From positions 1,860,001 to 1,924,000 of the forward strand of contig NZ_OY762656.1 of the NCBI RefSeq assembly GCF_963666255.1: a DNA stretch of 64,000 nucleotides, given 5' to 3'. A program made the position numbers and the translations under genes. Of the stretch, positions 46,085 to 54,937 are shown piece after piece (position 1 is the stretch's first letter; the number at the start of each line of letters is the position of its first letter). The notes under the pieces were generated by a model. It had not been told where the DNA came from. It ran no database searches and was given only the letters and a program-made list of their open reading frames with translations. This DNA comes from an uncultured Propionivibrio sp. GTDB taxonomy: Bacteria; Pseudomonadota; Gammaproteobacteria; Burkholderiales; Rhodocyclaceae.

Positions 46085-47137
46085 ATGAATCGGATTGCGA
46101 TCATCGACGACAGCGAAATCAACCGGGTCTTGTTCGGCGCTCTGGTCGACAAGCTCGGCGCGTGTCATGCCGAACTGTTTCGCGAGCCCGTTGACGGCTT
46201 GGCCTGGTGTCTTGCCAACATCCCCGATCTCGTCGTTGTCGATTACATCATGCCGGACATGGACGGCATCGAGTTCATCTCGCGCCTGCGTGCCTCGCCG
46301 GCCTTGGCGGAAGTGCCGGTGCTGATGATCACCGCCAGCGAGGATCGCGGCGTGTGCCATGAAGCCTTGCGTCGCGGCGCCACCGATTTTTTGACCAAGC
46401 CTGTCGATCATGTCGAATTCTCGACGCGTGTGCGCAACATGCTGGCGTTGTCGAACGGGCGGAGGAAACTCGCTGACCGCGCCGCCTGGCTCGCCGAGGA
46501 GGTGGCCAAGGCGACCGAGGCCGTGTATGCGCGCGAGCAGGAACTGCTGATCCGCATGTCGCGCGCGGCCGAATTCCGCGATCCAGAGACCGGCGCACAC
46601 ATCTTGCGCATGGCGCACTATTCGCGGCTGATCGCCGAAGCGCTTAACCTTCCGGACGAAGATTGCCGACAGATATTCCAGGCTGCGCCGATGCATGACA
46701 TCGGCAAGATCGGGATCCCCGATCATATCCTGCTCAAACCGGGTCGGCTCACGCATGAGGAGTTCGTGGTGATGAAGCGGCACGCGCAGATCGGCCACGA
46801 ATTGCTGAAGGGCAGCGCGTCGACGGTCCTGCAGGCGGCGGCGACGATCGCGGTGTCGCATCACGAGCGTTTTGACGGCGCCGGTTATCCTTACGGCGTC
46901 GCTGGCGAGGCGATTCCGTTATACGGGCGGGTCGTCGCGGTGGCCGATGTTTTCGACGCGCTGACGTCGACGCGCCCGTACAAGCCGGCCTGGTCGCTTG
47001 ATGAAGCGACAACCTATCTCCGCGATCATTCGGCAGCGCATTTCGATCCGGCTTGCGTCGATGCGTTTTTCTCGCGCTGGGACGCGGTGCAGGAGATTCA
47101 TGCACAATATTGTGATGACGAGGGCAAAGGCGGCTGA
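46085..47137 (+). CDS. Response regulator with HD-GYP phosphodiesterase output
   Basis: This 350-residue regulator has a receiver domain (about residues 3-120) with acidic pocket D8/D9, phospho-Asp D53 (VVVDYIMPDMDG) and the late Lys in FLTKPVD. A coiled linker leads to an HD-GYP domain (about 160-345) with MHDIGKIGIPDH and HHERFDGAGYP. It is expected to hydrolyse c-di-GMP under phosphorylation control. All key metal and GYP residues look intact. Its stop at 47137 directly precedes the Hpt gene, pointing to a joint phosphorelay. Confidence 0.94.
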   Translation: MNRIAIIDDSEINRVLFGALVDKLGACHAELFREPVDGLAWCLANIPDLVVVDYIMPDMDGIEFISRLRASPALAEVPVLMITASEDRGVCHEALRRGATDFLTKPVDHVEFSTRVRNMLALSNGRRKLADRAAWLAEEVAKATEAVYAREQELLIRMSRAAEFRDPETGAHILRMAHYSRLIAEALNLPDEDCRQIFQAAPMHDIGKIGIPDHILLKPGRLTHEEFVVMKRHAQIGHELLKGSASTVLQAAATIAVSHHERFDGAGYPYGVAGEAIPLYGRVVAVADVFDALTSTRPYKPAWSLDEATTYLRDHSAAHFDPACVDAFFSRWDAVQEIHAQYCDDEGKGG

Positions 47138-47175
47138 TGCCTGGGCTTGGTGATAATCGACAGGAGAATCAAGGG

Positions 47176-47520
47176 ATGGCGGAGGGAGAGAGAATTTACG
47201 ATCGGGCGGAGGCGCTGGCCCGGCTCGACGGTGACGAGGCGCTGTTCAACGAGATGGCGGAAATGTTCGTCGGCGAATGCGAGGCTTACTGCCAGGCGCT
47301 TTCCGGCGCGCTGGCCTCAGGCGAGGCGACGCAGTTGCGGCGGGAGGCGCATACCGTCAAGAGCCTGCTGGCGACCTTCTCGTTTGAAGCCGGGCGTCAG
47401 TTGGCCTTGCGGCTTGAGCAATTGGCGGCGGCCGGCAGCATTGAGGGCGTCGGGCCGCTGACGCAGGATCTGATCGCCGCCGTGCGGCAACTGGCGGCGG
47501 CGCTGGCCGCCGACGCCTGA
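47176..47520 (+). CDS. Hpt domain phosphotransfer protein
   Basis: This 114-residue single Hpt domain has the phosphorylatable His at about residue 59 in REAHTVKSLLATF. It relays phosphate between a hybrid kinase and a receiver, most simply the upstream HD-GYP regulator. The start at 47176 is preferred because AGGAG (47162-47166) lies 9 nt ahead; a start at 47137 would overlap the upstream stop. No kinase is adjacent. Confidence 0.88.
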   Translation: MAEGERIYDRAEALARLDGDEALFNEMAEMFVGECEAYCQALSGALASGEATQLRREAHTVKSLLATFSFEAGRQLALRLEQLAAAGSIEGVGPLTQDLIAAVRQLAAALAADA

Positions 47521-47542
47521 ACTGCGGCGTTTCCGGTTCGCT

Positions 47543-48211
47543 TCAGTCCGGCAGGCGCAGGTGCGCTGCGGCGGCGGCCGGCGTGCTGTTGGCCGGGATG
47601 ACGCCGAGCAGCGGCGCCTTCAGCCGGGATTCGAGCGCCGCGAGATTTTCGTCGAAGCGTGACATGGCCGGATCGATGCGGTTGGCGATCCAGCCGGCCA
47701 GACGCAGGCCGCGTGCGGCGATCGCTTCCTGTGTGAGAAGCGCGTGGTTGATGCAGCCGAGCCGCATGCCGACGACGAGGATTACCGGCAGGCCGAGGCG
47801 CTGGGCGAGATCGGCGGCATCGTTGTCGGTACCGAGTGGCACGCAGAAACCGCCGACGCCCTCGACGAGCACGACGTCGGCGAATTGCGCGAGTTGGCTG
47901 AAGGCGGCGAGGATGGTGTCGAAGTCGATCGTGCGTCCGCTTTCCTGCGCGGCGATGTGTGGTGCGATCGGCGGTTCGAACAGGTAGGGATTGATCAGGT
48001 CGAGCGGTGCCGCGACGCCCGAGGCGGCGATCAGCGCGTCAACGTCGTCGTTGCTGCCGGCGGCGTTGGTGCCGGCCGCGACCGGCTTCATGCCGAGGGC
48101 GCGCACACCGTGGTTTTTCAGGACATGCAGCAGCGCGCTCGTCGAAAAAGTCTTGCCGACTTCGGTGTCGGTGCCGGCGATGAACCAGGCGTGGTCGTTC
48201 GGTGCGTTCAT
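47543..48211 (-). CDS. bioD: Dethiobiotin synthetase
   Basis: This 222-residue P-loop enzyme closes the ureido ring of biotin from DAPA, CO2 and ATP. Walker A-like GTDTEVGKTF lies near residue 13, and VLVEGVGGFCVPL near 114 is present. It is the last gene of bioA-F-H-C-D, 12 nt after bioC, and converges with the Hpt gene. Confidence 0.97.
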   Translation of the reverse strand: MNAPNDHAWFIAGTDTEVGKTFSTSALLHVLKNHGVRALGMKPVAAGTNAAGSNDDVDALIAASGVAAPLDLINPYLFEPPIAPHIAAQESGRTIDFDTILAAFSQLAQFADVVLVEGVGGFCVPLGTDNDAADLAQRLGLPVILVVGMRLGCINHALLTQEAIAARGLRLAGWIANRIDPAMSRFDENLAALESRLKAPLLGVIPANSTPAAAAAHLRLPD

Positions 48212-48223
48212 GCGTCGATTCGA

Positions 48224-48994
48224 TTATTTCGTGGCGGTGGCGAAGATGACGTCGTAGCTGGCCGGCAGCCCTTCGGCGCTGCGGAAGCGTTCGTAGGCGG
48301 CTTCGACGCGCTGCCAGGCGGCGCGGCCCATCATGCCGTTGCGGCCGCCCTCGCCGACATTGTGGGCGCCGATGTCCTTGACGGCGCGCATGAGGCGCTT
48401 GAGGTCCGTGTAATGCACGGCGTGCCGTTCGCGGCGCAGCGCAATGTTGCCGAAACCGGCGTGTTCGAGGGCGGTGAGGATGGCTTCCGGCGTGTCGAAG
48501 GCGAGCGTGTGACGATGCGCGTCGACGCCGGCGAAGGCCGTGCGCAGTTCGTGGAAGGTTTCCGGGCCGAGCGTGCTGACGGCGAGCGCGCCGCCGGGCT
48601 TGAGAACGCGGAAGGCGTCGGCGAAGACGCTGGCGGCGTCGCACCACTGGATGCTCAGGCTCGACCACCAGAGGTCGACGTGGGTCTCCGGGAACGGCAG
48701 CTTTTCGATGTCGGCGGCGAAGCCGAGATCAATCGCGTCGCGTGCGACCTCAAGCATGGCGGGGGCGAAATCGACACCGATGATCGGTACCTGCGGCCAG
48801 CGCTGGCGGAGGATGCGGGCGCCGTAGCCGGTGCCGCAGCCGGCGTCGAGGATGCGCGTCGGCGGAGCCGGCGGCGTCAGGTGGGCGAGCAGGCGGTCGC
48901 AGACACGGCGCTGCAGGACCGCGGCACCGTCGTAGGTGCTTGCGGCCCGGTCGAAGGATTCACGAACGCGTTGCTTGATAGGGGCGGAGAGCAT
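48224..48994 (-). CDS. bioC: Malonyl-ACP O-methyltransferase BioC
   Basis: This 256-residue SAM-dependent enzyme methylates malonyl-ACP to start pimelate assembly. Motif I is ILDAGCGTGYGARIL (about residues 43-57). The BioC-specific start VRESFDRAASTYDGAAVLQ and the segment LWWSSLSIQWCDAASVF are visible. Its start lies 35 nt inside the end of bioH. Confidence 0.95.
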   Translation of the reverse strand: MLSAPIKQRVRESFDRAASTYDGAAVLQRRVCDRLLAHLTPPAPPTRILDAGCGTGYGARILRQRWPQVPIIGVDFAPAMLEVARDAIDLGFAADIEKLPFPETHVDLWWSSLSIQWCDAASVFADAFRVLKPGGALAVSTLGPETFHELRTAFAGVDAHRHTLAFDTPEAILTALEHAGFGNIALRRERHAVHYTDLKRLMRAVKDIGAHNVGEGGRNGMMGRAAWQRVEAAYERFRSAEGLPASYDVIFATATK

Positions 48995-49736
48995 GACAGG
49001 TATCGATCAGCAATTCGGCGAAGCGCTCGGGCGCGCTCAGGAACGGAGCGTGCGCGGCACCGCGGAAGATTTCGAGCTGGGCGTCGGGCAGGTGATCGGC
49101 GAGCCATTGCGCGGCAGGCAATGGCATCAGCGGATCGTTCTCGCCGTGGATCAGCAGCGTCGGAATGCTAATCGTTGCGACCAGCCCGCGCAAATCGGAT
49201 TTCCACAACCACTCAAGCCCTTGCAGCAGGCTGGCGGTGTCGGCGAAACGATCCGTCGGTAGCGCGCGCTGTTGCGCGCGGGTGTTGGCGCGTGCCTGTG
49301 CGTCGCCCTGGTTGAGCAGCGCGATGAAGCGTTGCAGCGTGTCGGCCGGCGCGCTTTTTACCGCCGCCATGAACATCTTCAGCAACGTCGGCGATTGTCC
49401 GTGCGGCCAGTCGCGCTGCTGCGTGAAGCAGGCGGTGGCGCCGACCAGGTAGAGCGCGCGGAAGCGTTCCGGGCGGTTGTGTGCCATCTGCAGTGCCAGC
49501 ATCGCGCCGAGCGACCAGCCGCAGAGGATGCTGCCCGGCGGCAGCGCATCAGCGAGGCGTGCGGCGGTGGCGGAGAAATCGGCCGGATCGGCCGGGGTGT
49601 CACCATAACCGGGCAGGTCGATGCAGCGGACGTCGTAGTGGACCGTGAGCGCTTCGGCGACCGGCGCCCAGGCCTCGCGCCCGAGGCCCCAGCCGTGGAG
49701 CAGTGCCAGGCAGGGCTTTTCGCTGGCGTTGGTCAT
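48960..49736 (-). CDS. bioH: Pimeloyl-ACP methyl ester carboxylesterase BioH
   Basis: This 258-residue alpha/beta hydrolase ends the BioC-BioH pathway by removing the methyl ester. The oxyanion motif LLHGWGLG, the nucleophile elbow GWSLGAM near residue 78, the acid in HGENDPLMP and the His in GAAHAPFLS are present. The start MTNASEKPCLALLHGWG at 49736 overlaps the bioF stop by 4 nt. It is in the same transcript as bioC, supporting the assignment over a generic esterase. Confidence 0.95.
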   Translation of the reverse strand: MTNASEKPCLALLHGWGLGREAWAPVAEALTVHYDVRCIDLPGYGDTPADPADFSATAARLADALPPGSILCGWSLGAMLALQMAHNRPERFRALYLVGATACFTQQRDWPHGQSPTLLKMFMAAVKSAPADTLQRFIALLNQGDAQARANTRAQQRALPTDRFADTASLLQGLEWLWKSDLRGLVATISIPTLLIHGENDPLMPLPAAQWLADHLPDAQLEIFRGAAHAPFLSAPERFAELLIDTCHALRPYQATRS

Positions 49737-50896
49737 GACAGTCCCCTGAGCGTATCGATGAGTTGTGCCACCTGGGTCGGCGTGTGCGCGGCCGAAAGCG
49801 AGACGCGCAGGCGGGCGGTGCCCTTGGGTACCGTCGGCGGACGGATTGCCGGCACCCAGAGTCTGCGTTCGTACAGTGCGTTGGCGACGCGCAGCGCTTC
49901 GTGGTTGTCGCCGATGATGATCGGCTGGATCGCCGTCGGCGAGGGGAGCAGTTGCCAGCGTGTGCCGGCCAGCCCGTCGCTCAGTTGGGCGATCAGCGCC
50001 TGCAGGTGGGCGCGGCGATCGTCGCCGTGTTCGATCAGGTCGAGGCTGGCGAGCAGCGCGCCGGCCATGATCGGGCTGGAGCCGGTAGTGAAGATATAGG
50101 TACGGGCCCGGCTGATCAGCCATTCGATGACATCGGCGGAGGCGGCGACGAAGGCGCCGGCCGCGCCGGCCGCCTTGCCGAGCGTGCCCATGTAAATGAC
50201 GCGCGGGCTGTTCGGCACGCCACAATACGACAGGCAGCCGCGGCCGCGCTCGCCGAGCACGCCGAAACCGTGCGCGTCGTCGACGACGAGCCAGGCGTCG
50301 AAGCGTTCGGCCAATGCGTAGAGTTCGGCAAGCGGAGCGACATCGCCGTCCATGCTGAAGACAGCGTCGGTCAGGATCAGCTTGCGTCTGGCCGGGCTGG
50401 CGGCGAGCTGGCGCTCGAGCGCGGCGACATCGCCGTGCGCGTAACGGAGGCTGGTGACGCCCTGCGCCTTGGCGAGCTGTGCCGCGTCGATCAGCGAAGC
50501 GTGGTTGAGCTTGTCGGCGAAGACGGCGTCGCCGCGGTCGAGCAGCGCGCCAACGATGCCGAGATTGGCCATGTAACCGGTCGAGAAGAGCAGCGCCCGG
50601 TCGAAGCCACTGAAAGTCGCGAGCCGCTGTTCGAGGCGTTCGTGGACGTCGAAGTGACCGCTGACGAGATGCGAGGCGCCGCTGCCGACGCCCCATTGGC
50701 GGGCGGTGGCGGCCGCTGCCTCGATCAGCGCCGGATCATTGGCGAGGCCGAGGTAGTCGTTGCTGCAGAAGCTGATGAGCGTACGGCCGTCGACGACGGC
50801 TTCGGGACCGCAGGGCGAGGCGAGCTGGCGCCGGCGTCGGCGCAGGCCGTCGCGGTCGAGCATCGCGAGTCCGTCGCGCAGTTCGTCCCAGATCAT
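49733..50896 (-). CDS. bioF: 8-amino-7-oxononanoate synthase
   Basis: This 387-residue PLP enzyme condenses pimeloyl-ACP with alanine. The PLP Lys is in MGTLGKAAGAAGAF near residue 234. FCSNDYLGLANDP near 43, SHLVSGHFDVHERLE and VVDDAHGFGVLGERG are typical. The start at 50896 overlaps the bioA stop by 4 nt. Confidence 0.97.
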   Translation of the reverse strand: MIWDELRDGLAMLDRDGLRRRRRQLASPCGPEAVVDGRTLISFCSNDYLGLANDPALIEAAAATARQWGVGSGASHLVSGHFDVHERLEQRLATFSGFDRALLFSTGYMANLGIVGALLDRGDAVFADKLNHASLIDAAQLAKAQGVTSLRYAHGDVAALERQLAASPARRKLILTDAVFSMDGDVAPLAELYALAERFDAWLVVDDAHGFGVLGERGRGCLSYCGVPNSPRVIYMGTLGKAAGAAGAFVAASADVIEWLISRARTYIFTTGSSPIMAGALLASLDLIEHGDDRRAHLQALIAQLSDGLAGTRWQLLPSPTAIQPIIIGDNHEALRVANALYERRLWVPAIRPPTVPKGTARLRVSLSAAHTPTQVAQLIDTLRGLS

Positions 50897-52227
50897 GTGG
50901 TGAGCGCCGTGTCGAGGGCGCCGGCAAGGGCGCGACCGAGATGCGCAATCTCGTCGTCGCTGACGATGTAAGGCGGCATGAGGTAAACGGTGGTGCCGAT
51001 CGGCCGCACGAGCGCTTCGCGGGCCAGCGCGGCACGGTAGAACTTGCGTGAGAAGGCAGGATCGTCGGTGCGCACGTCGAAGGCGGCGATCATGCCTTTC
51101 TGGCGCAGATGGATGACGTCGGCACGCTCGCCGAGCGGCGCCAGCACGGCGGCGATCTTTTTGGCGCGCGCCTTGTTGCCAGCGATGACATTGTCTTCGG
51201 CGAAGATGTCGAGCGTCGCCAGCGCGGCGCGGCAGGCCAGTGCGTTGCCGGTATAGGAGTGCGAGTGCAGGAAGCCGCGCGCCGTGGCGTCGTCGTAGAA
51301 GGCCTGATAGACCGCGTCGGTCGTCAGCACGATCGAGAGCGGCAGGTAGCCGCCCGAAATGCCTTTCGACAGGCAGAGAAAATCGGGGCGGATGCCGGCC
51401 TGTTCGTGCGCGAAGAAGGTGCCGGTGCGGCCGCAGCCGACGGCGATTTCGTCGCAGATGAGGTGCACGTTGTAGCGGGTGCAGATGTCGCGGGCAAGAC
51501 GCAGGTATTCCGGGTCGTACATCGCCATGCCGCTGGCGCACTGGATCAGCGGCTCGACGATCAACGCGGCGATCGTCTCGTGGTGGCGGTCGAGATGCTG
51601 TTCGAGTGCGCTCGCGGCGCGCCGGGCGACGTCGACGGCCGTCTCGCCGTCCCGCGCCAGTCGCGCGTCGGGCGTCGGTACCGTCGCGGCGCTGCGTACC
51701 AGCGGCGCGTAGGCGTCCTTGAAAATGGCGACGTCGGTGACCGCCAGCGCGCCGACGGTTTCGCCGTGGTAACTGCCTTCGAGACAGAGGAACTGCTGCT
51801 TCGTCTCGAAGCCGCGGTTGCGCCAGCTGTGGAAGGACATCTTCAGCGCGATCTCGGTGGCCGAGGCGCCGTCGGAGGCGAAGAAGCAGTGGCCGAGCGC
51901 GTGCCCGGTCAGCGCCGAGAGACGCTCGGAGAGTTCGACGACCGGCCGGTGCGTGAAGCCGGCAAGGATGACGTGTTCGAGTTCGTCGAGCTGCGCGCGT
52001 AGCGCCGCGTTGATGCGCGGGTTGGCGTGGCCGAAGAGGTTGACCCACCACGAACTGATCGCATCAAGGTAACGCTTGCCGTCAAAATCGTAGAGCCAGG
52101 CGCCCTGGCCGTGTGCGATCGGGATCAGCGGCAGCGCCGCGGCGTCCTGATTGACGTGCTGCTTCATCTGGGTGCACGGATGCCAGACGGCGGCCAGGCT
52201 GCGTTGCAGCAGTTCCGTATTGTTCAT
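50893..52227 (-). CDS. bioA: Adenosylmethionine-8-amino-7-oxononanoate aminotransferase
   Basis: This 444-residue class III aminotransferase makes DAPA using SAM as amino donor. Motifs include HPCTQMKQH near residue 16, the ISSWWVNLFGHANPRIN substrate loop, the PLP Lys in LCLSKGISGGYLPLS near 280 and HSYTGNALACR. It is the first gene of the bio run, 12 nt after the DUF2863 gene. bioB is absent from the window. Confidence 0.97.
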   Translation of the reverse strand: MNNTELLQRSLAAVWHPCTQMKQHVNQDAAALPLIPIAHGQGAWLYDFDGKRYLDAISSWWVNLFGHANPRINAALRAQLDELEHVILAGFTHRPVVELSERLSALTGHALGHCFFASDGASATEIALKMSFHSWRNRGFETKQQFLCLEGSYHGETVGALAVTDVAIFKDAYAPLVRSAATVPTPDARLARDGETAVDVARRAASALEQHLDRHHETIAALIVEPLIQCASGMAMYDPEYLRLARDICTRYNVHLICDEIAVGCGRTGTFFAHEQAGIRPDFLCLSKGISGGYLPLSIVLTTDAVYQAFYDDATARGFLHSHSYTGNALACRAALATLDIFAEDNVIAGNKARAKKIAAVLAPLGERADVIHLRQKGMIAAFDVRTDDPAFSRKFYRAALAREALVRPIGTTVYLMPPYIVSDDEIAHLGRALAGALDTALTT

Positions 52228-52239
52228 GGCTGGGGCGCT

Positions 52240-53415
52240 CTAGTGCAGGGTTTGCGAGGGGGCGTTGCTTTGCTCCGGCAGCTCGGCGTGTACCGGTTCG
52301 CCTTCGACGTTCGGATAGAGCGGTGCGCCGCAGTCGTCGCAGAATTCAAAGGGGAACTGCTGGCTGTGCACGACGATTTCCTTGACGCCCGATTCGCGCA
52401 GCAGGACTTCGACGTCGCTGATGACGTCGGTATTTTCATCCTCACTGCCGAGCAACGGCCAGATAACGCCGTGATAGATGACGTCGTCGTCGCGCGGCCC
52501 GAAGGCAATGCGGTATTCTTCGAGACGCTTGTCATAGAACCCGCCGATGACGGCGCGCAGCGATTCGGCCGGTTTGCCAAGTGTCGTCTGCAGGAAGTCG
52601 ACGGAGGCGCGCAGCGAATACGGGCGCGAGGCCATGTCGGCGTTGCGGCAGGCGGCGTGGTAGGCGTCGGCGAGCAGCGGCTGGAAGGCGCAACCGGTGA
52701 GCAGCGGTTCGAGGCAGGGGCTGCCCTGCTTGACCCACTCCTTGAGTGCCGATTCGCGCGTCGCGTGGTCGTTTTCGTTCCAGCGGAAGAGCGGCTGTCC
52801 GTGCGGCACGGCGATGGCGCCGATCAGGTAGCGCGTGTCGGAGAGGAACTGGTTGGTTTCCGGCAGCGTCGTCACGTCGAGTGCGAGCGCGTCGTGGCGG
52901 ATCGCCGCGGCGCCGAGTTCGCGCATCAGGAGCCAGGTGTCGACGAAGCTGCGCGGCAGCTGGTCGGGGCTGAACAGGTAGTTGGTCAGCGCGATGCGGG
53001 CGTCGGCCGAGAAGACGTGGGCGCCGAGCTGGACGCCGAGCGTCTGCAGGGTGCTGGTCGGGATCGTTCCCGAGGGAATCGAGAAGCGTGACCAGGCGAG
53101 CAGCGGCACGTTGAAGAGCAGCACGTCGTAGTCTTCGCCGTCGACGGTCAGGATGCAGGATTCGGCCGCGGCTTCGACAGCGTCGGCGAGGCAGTCGTGG
53201 GCATTGGCGTTCGAGTCGAAGAGACGGTCGAGCGCCGCGTTGATGTCGTCTTCGGCGCTGTTTTCGAGCAGCTTGCAGATGAGATCGGAGAGCTTCTTCT
53301 CCCAGAAGATGTCCTCGAGCTTGCCGCCGGAATCGGCGAGGCTGGTGGCGATCCGGCCGAGTTCGGAGGCGTCGGCGGAGATGCGCTTGCGGGTAGGGAG
53401 ACGATTGCGTTTCAT
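52240..53415 (-). CDS. DUF2863 family protein
   Basis: This 391-residue conserved betaproteobacterial protein has no known function. It has a basic N-terminus ([13 protein letters not shown]), no membrane helix, and a C-terminal [11 protein letters not shown] that resembles a zinc-ribbon knuckle with only one Cys pair. It lies 12 nt upstream of bioA on the same strand and could be the promoter-proximal gene of the biotin transcript. The family assignment rests on overall recognition of the sequence; the role is unknown. Confidence 0.8.
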   Translation of the reverse strand: MKRNRLPTRKRISADASELGRIATSLADSGGKLEDIFWEKKLSDLICKLLENSAEDDINAALDRLFDSNANAHDCLADAVEAAAESCILTVDGEDYDVLLFNVPLLAWSRFSIPSGTIPTSTLQTLGVQLGAHVFSADARIALTNYLFSPDQLPRSFVDTWLLMRELGAAAIRHDALALDVTTLPETNQFLSDTRYLIGAIAVPHGQPLFRWNENDHATRESALKEWVKQGSPCLEPLLTGCAFQPLLADAYHAACRNADMASRPYSLRASVDFLQTTLGKPAESLRAVIGGFYDKRLEEYRIAFGPRDDDVIYHGVIWPLLGSEDENTDVISDVEVLLRESGVKEIVVHSQQFPFEFCDDCGAPLYPNVEGEPVHAELPEQSNAPSQTLH

Positions 53416-53504
53416 CGGGCGGGGAACCTGAGCGGCGATTAATCCTCTATTGTACCAGCCGCCTCGCTACAATCTGCGACCTCCCTCTTCGCCCGGACCC
53501 TGCC

Positions 53505-54284
53505 ATGCTGATCCTGCTTTCGCCTGCCAAATCCCTCGATTTCGAGTCACCCTTGCCGCCGCTGCCGCCGTCGGCATCCTCGCAGCCGGATTTCCTCGAC
53601 GCGTCGGAGACGCTGATCGGGGTGCTGCGCCACCTGTCGCCGGCCGACATCGGGCAACTGATGGGGATCAGCGACGCGCTGGCCGTGCTCAATGCCGGCC
53701 GTTTCTCGGCCTGGTCGCGGCCGTTCGCGCCGGCCAATGCGCGTCCGGCGGCGCTGGCCTTCAACGGCGACGTTTACGAAGGTCTCGCGGCGGCGACGCT
53801 GTCGCCCGAGGATCTGGCCTTCGCGCAGACGCGGTTGCGCATCCTGTCCGGCTTGTACGGCGTGCTGCGGCCGCTCGATCTGATCCAGCCCCACCGGCTT
53901 GAAATGGGAACGAAGCTGGCCAATCCGGGGGGCAAGGATCTGTACGCCTTCTGGGGCGACCGGCCGGCGTCGGCACTGAATCGCGCGCTGACCGAGACGG
54001 GCAGCACGGAAATCGTCAATCTCGCGTCCGAGGAGTATTTCAAGGTCGTCGCCCGTCAGTCGCTGGCGGCACCGGTCATCCAGCCGGTGTTCGAGGACTG
54101 GAGCAGCGGCCGCTACAAGGTGGTGAGTTTCTACGCCAAGCGCGCCCGCGGCCTCATGGCGCGCTTCGCCGTCCAGGGCCGGCTGACGTCGGCCGGCGCG
54201 CTCAAGGATTTTGCCGTCGAGGGCTATCGTTTCGCCGAAGAGGCCTCAGACGCGCAGCGCTGGGTCTTCCGGCGCAAAGCTTAG
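53505..54284 (+). CDS. yaaA: Peroxide stress protein YaaA
   Basis: This 259-residue protein of the DUF328/UPF0246 family starts [17 protein letters not shown], the family hallmark. It also has [36 protein letters not shown] and NLASEEYFK. In E. coli YaaA lowers free iron and limits DNA damage during peroxide stress. It converges with the PIN gene, with 5 nt between. Confidence 0.95.
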   Translation: MLILLSPAKSLDFESPLPPLPPSASSQPDFLDASETLIGVLRHLSPADIGQLMGISDALAVLNAGRFSAWSRPFAPANARPAALAFNGDVYEGLAAATLSPEDLAFAQTRLRILSGLYGVLRPLDLIQPHRLEMGTKLANPGGKDLYAFWGDRPASALNRALTETGSTEIVNLASEEYFKVVARQSLAAPVIQPVFEDWSSGRYKVVSFYAKRARGLMARFAVQGRLTSAGALKDFAVEGYRFAEEASDAQRWVFRRKA

Positions 54285-54289
54285 GGAAC

Positions 54290-54730
54290 TCAACCTGCGC
54301 CACCAAGTAGCGGCAACGCGGCTTCCGCCGTGACGATGCGGAAAGGCGGCGGCAGGCGGCGGTGGCCGGCCAGGCGCAGCAACAGCTTGTCGCGGGTGAT
54401 CAGCAGGTCGGCGCCGCAGCGCGCGGCCAGGATCAGGAACTTCTGGTCGTCGGGGTCGCGGCAGCGCGGCAGCGCGATGGTGGGAGCGTCTTCGTTGTCG
54501 GCGTCATTGACGACGGCAAATTCGGTGTAACGGGCGAGCAACGCCGCTTGTGCCGCCGGGTCGAGGGCGAAGGCGGGGTAGGTGCAGACGCGTTCGAGTT
54601 CGGCCAGGCAGTCGCGGTCGGTGAAGGCGGTGCAGCGCCCCGCCGTCAGCGCGTCCAGCAACGGCGCCGTATGCGGGTTGGCGAAATGGAGCATGTCCAT
54701 GACGATGTTGGTATCGAGGACGAGGCGCAT
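54290..54730 (-). CDS. PIN-domain protein (putative toxin component)
   Basis: This 146-residue PIN-fold protein is of the class annotated as putative toxin-antitoxin toxin component. Acidic residues of the nuclease site are visible: D6 in VLDTNIVMD, the TDRDCLAELERV Asp/Glu set near residue 43, and the CRDPDDQKFLILA and LLITRDKLLL pairs near 99-120. The start at 54730 (MRLVLDTN) is typical; ATG 54742 adds four residues. No antitoxin gene is adjacent on either side, so it may be a solitary housekeeping or relic RNase. Confidence 0.82.
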   Translation of the reverse strand: MRLVLDTNIVMDMLHFANPHTAPLLDALTAGRCTAFTDRDCLAELERVCTYPAFALDPAAQAALLARYTEFAVVNDADNEDAPTIALPRCRDPDDQKFLILAARCGADLLITRDKLLLRLAGHRRLPPPFRIVTAEAALPLLGGAG

Positions 54731-54937
54731 CGGCGGCGGCATGAATAGGAGGTGCGGAAAGACGCGCGGCGTGGCGCGGGAGCGCGCATGATACGCGGGG
54801 ATGCCGGTCGCTGCGTTAAAATTCTGCCCCGCCCGGCGTGTCCGGGTTCTCTCCGGCGTGTTTGAAGAAAGAGTCCCGATGGCGTTTGACCGTTTGAAAT
54901 CCCTGGCATGGCGCCGTTCTGACGCGGGCGGGCGGCG

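Noticed and set aside
48960-52051. Long N-terminal extensions of bioH and bioF
   Set aside because: The upstream parts overlap bioF and bioA in another frame. The true starts are at 49736 and 50896, where normal family N-termini and ATGA overlaps are found.
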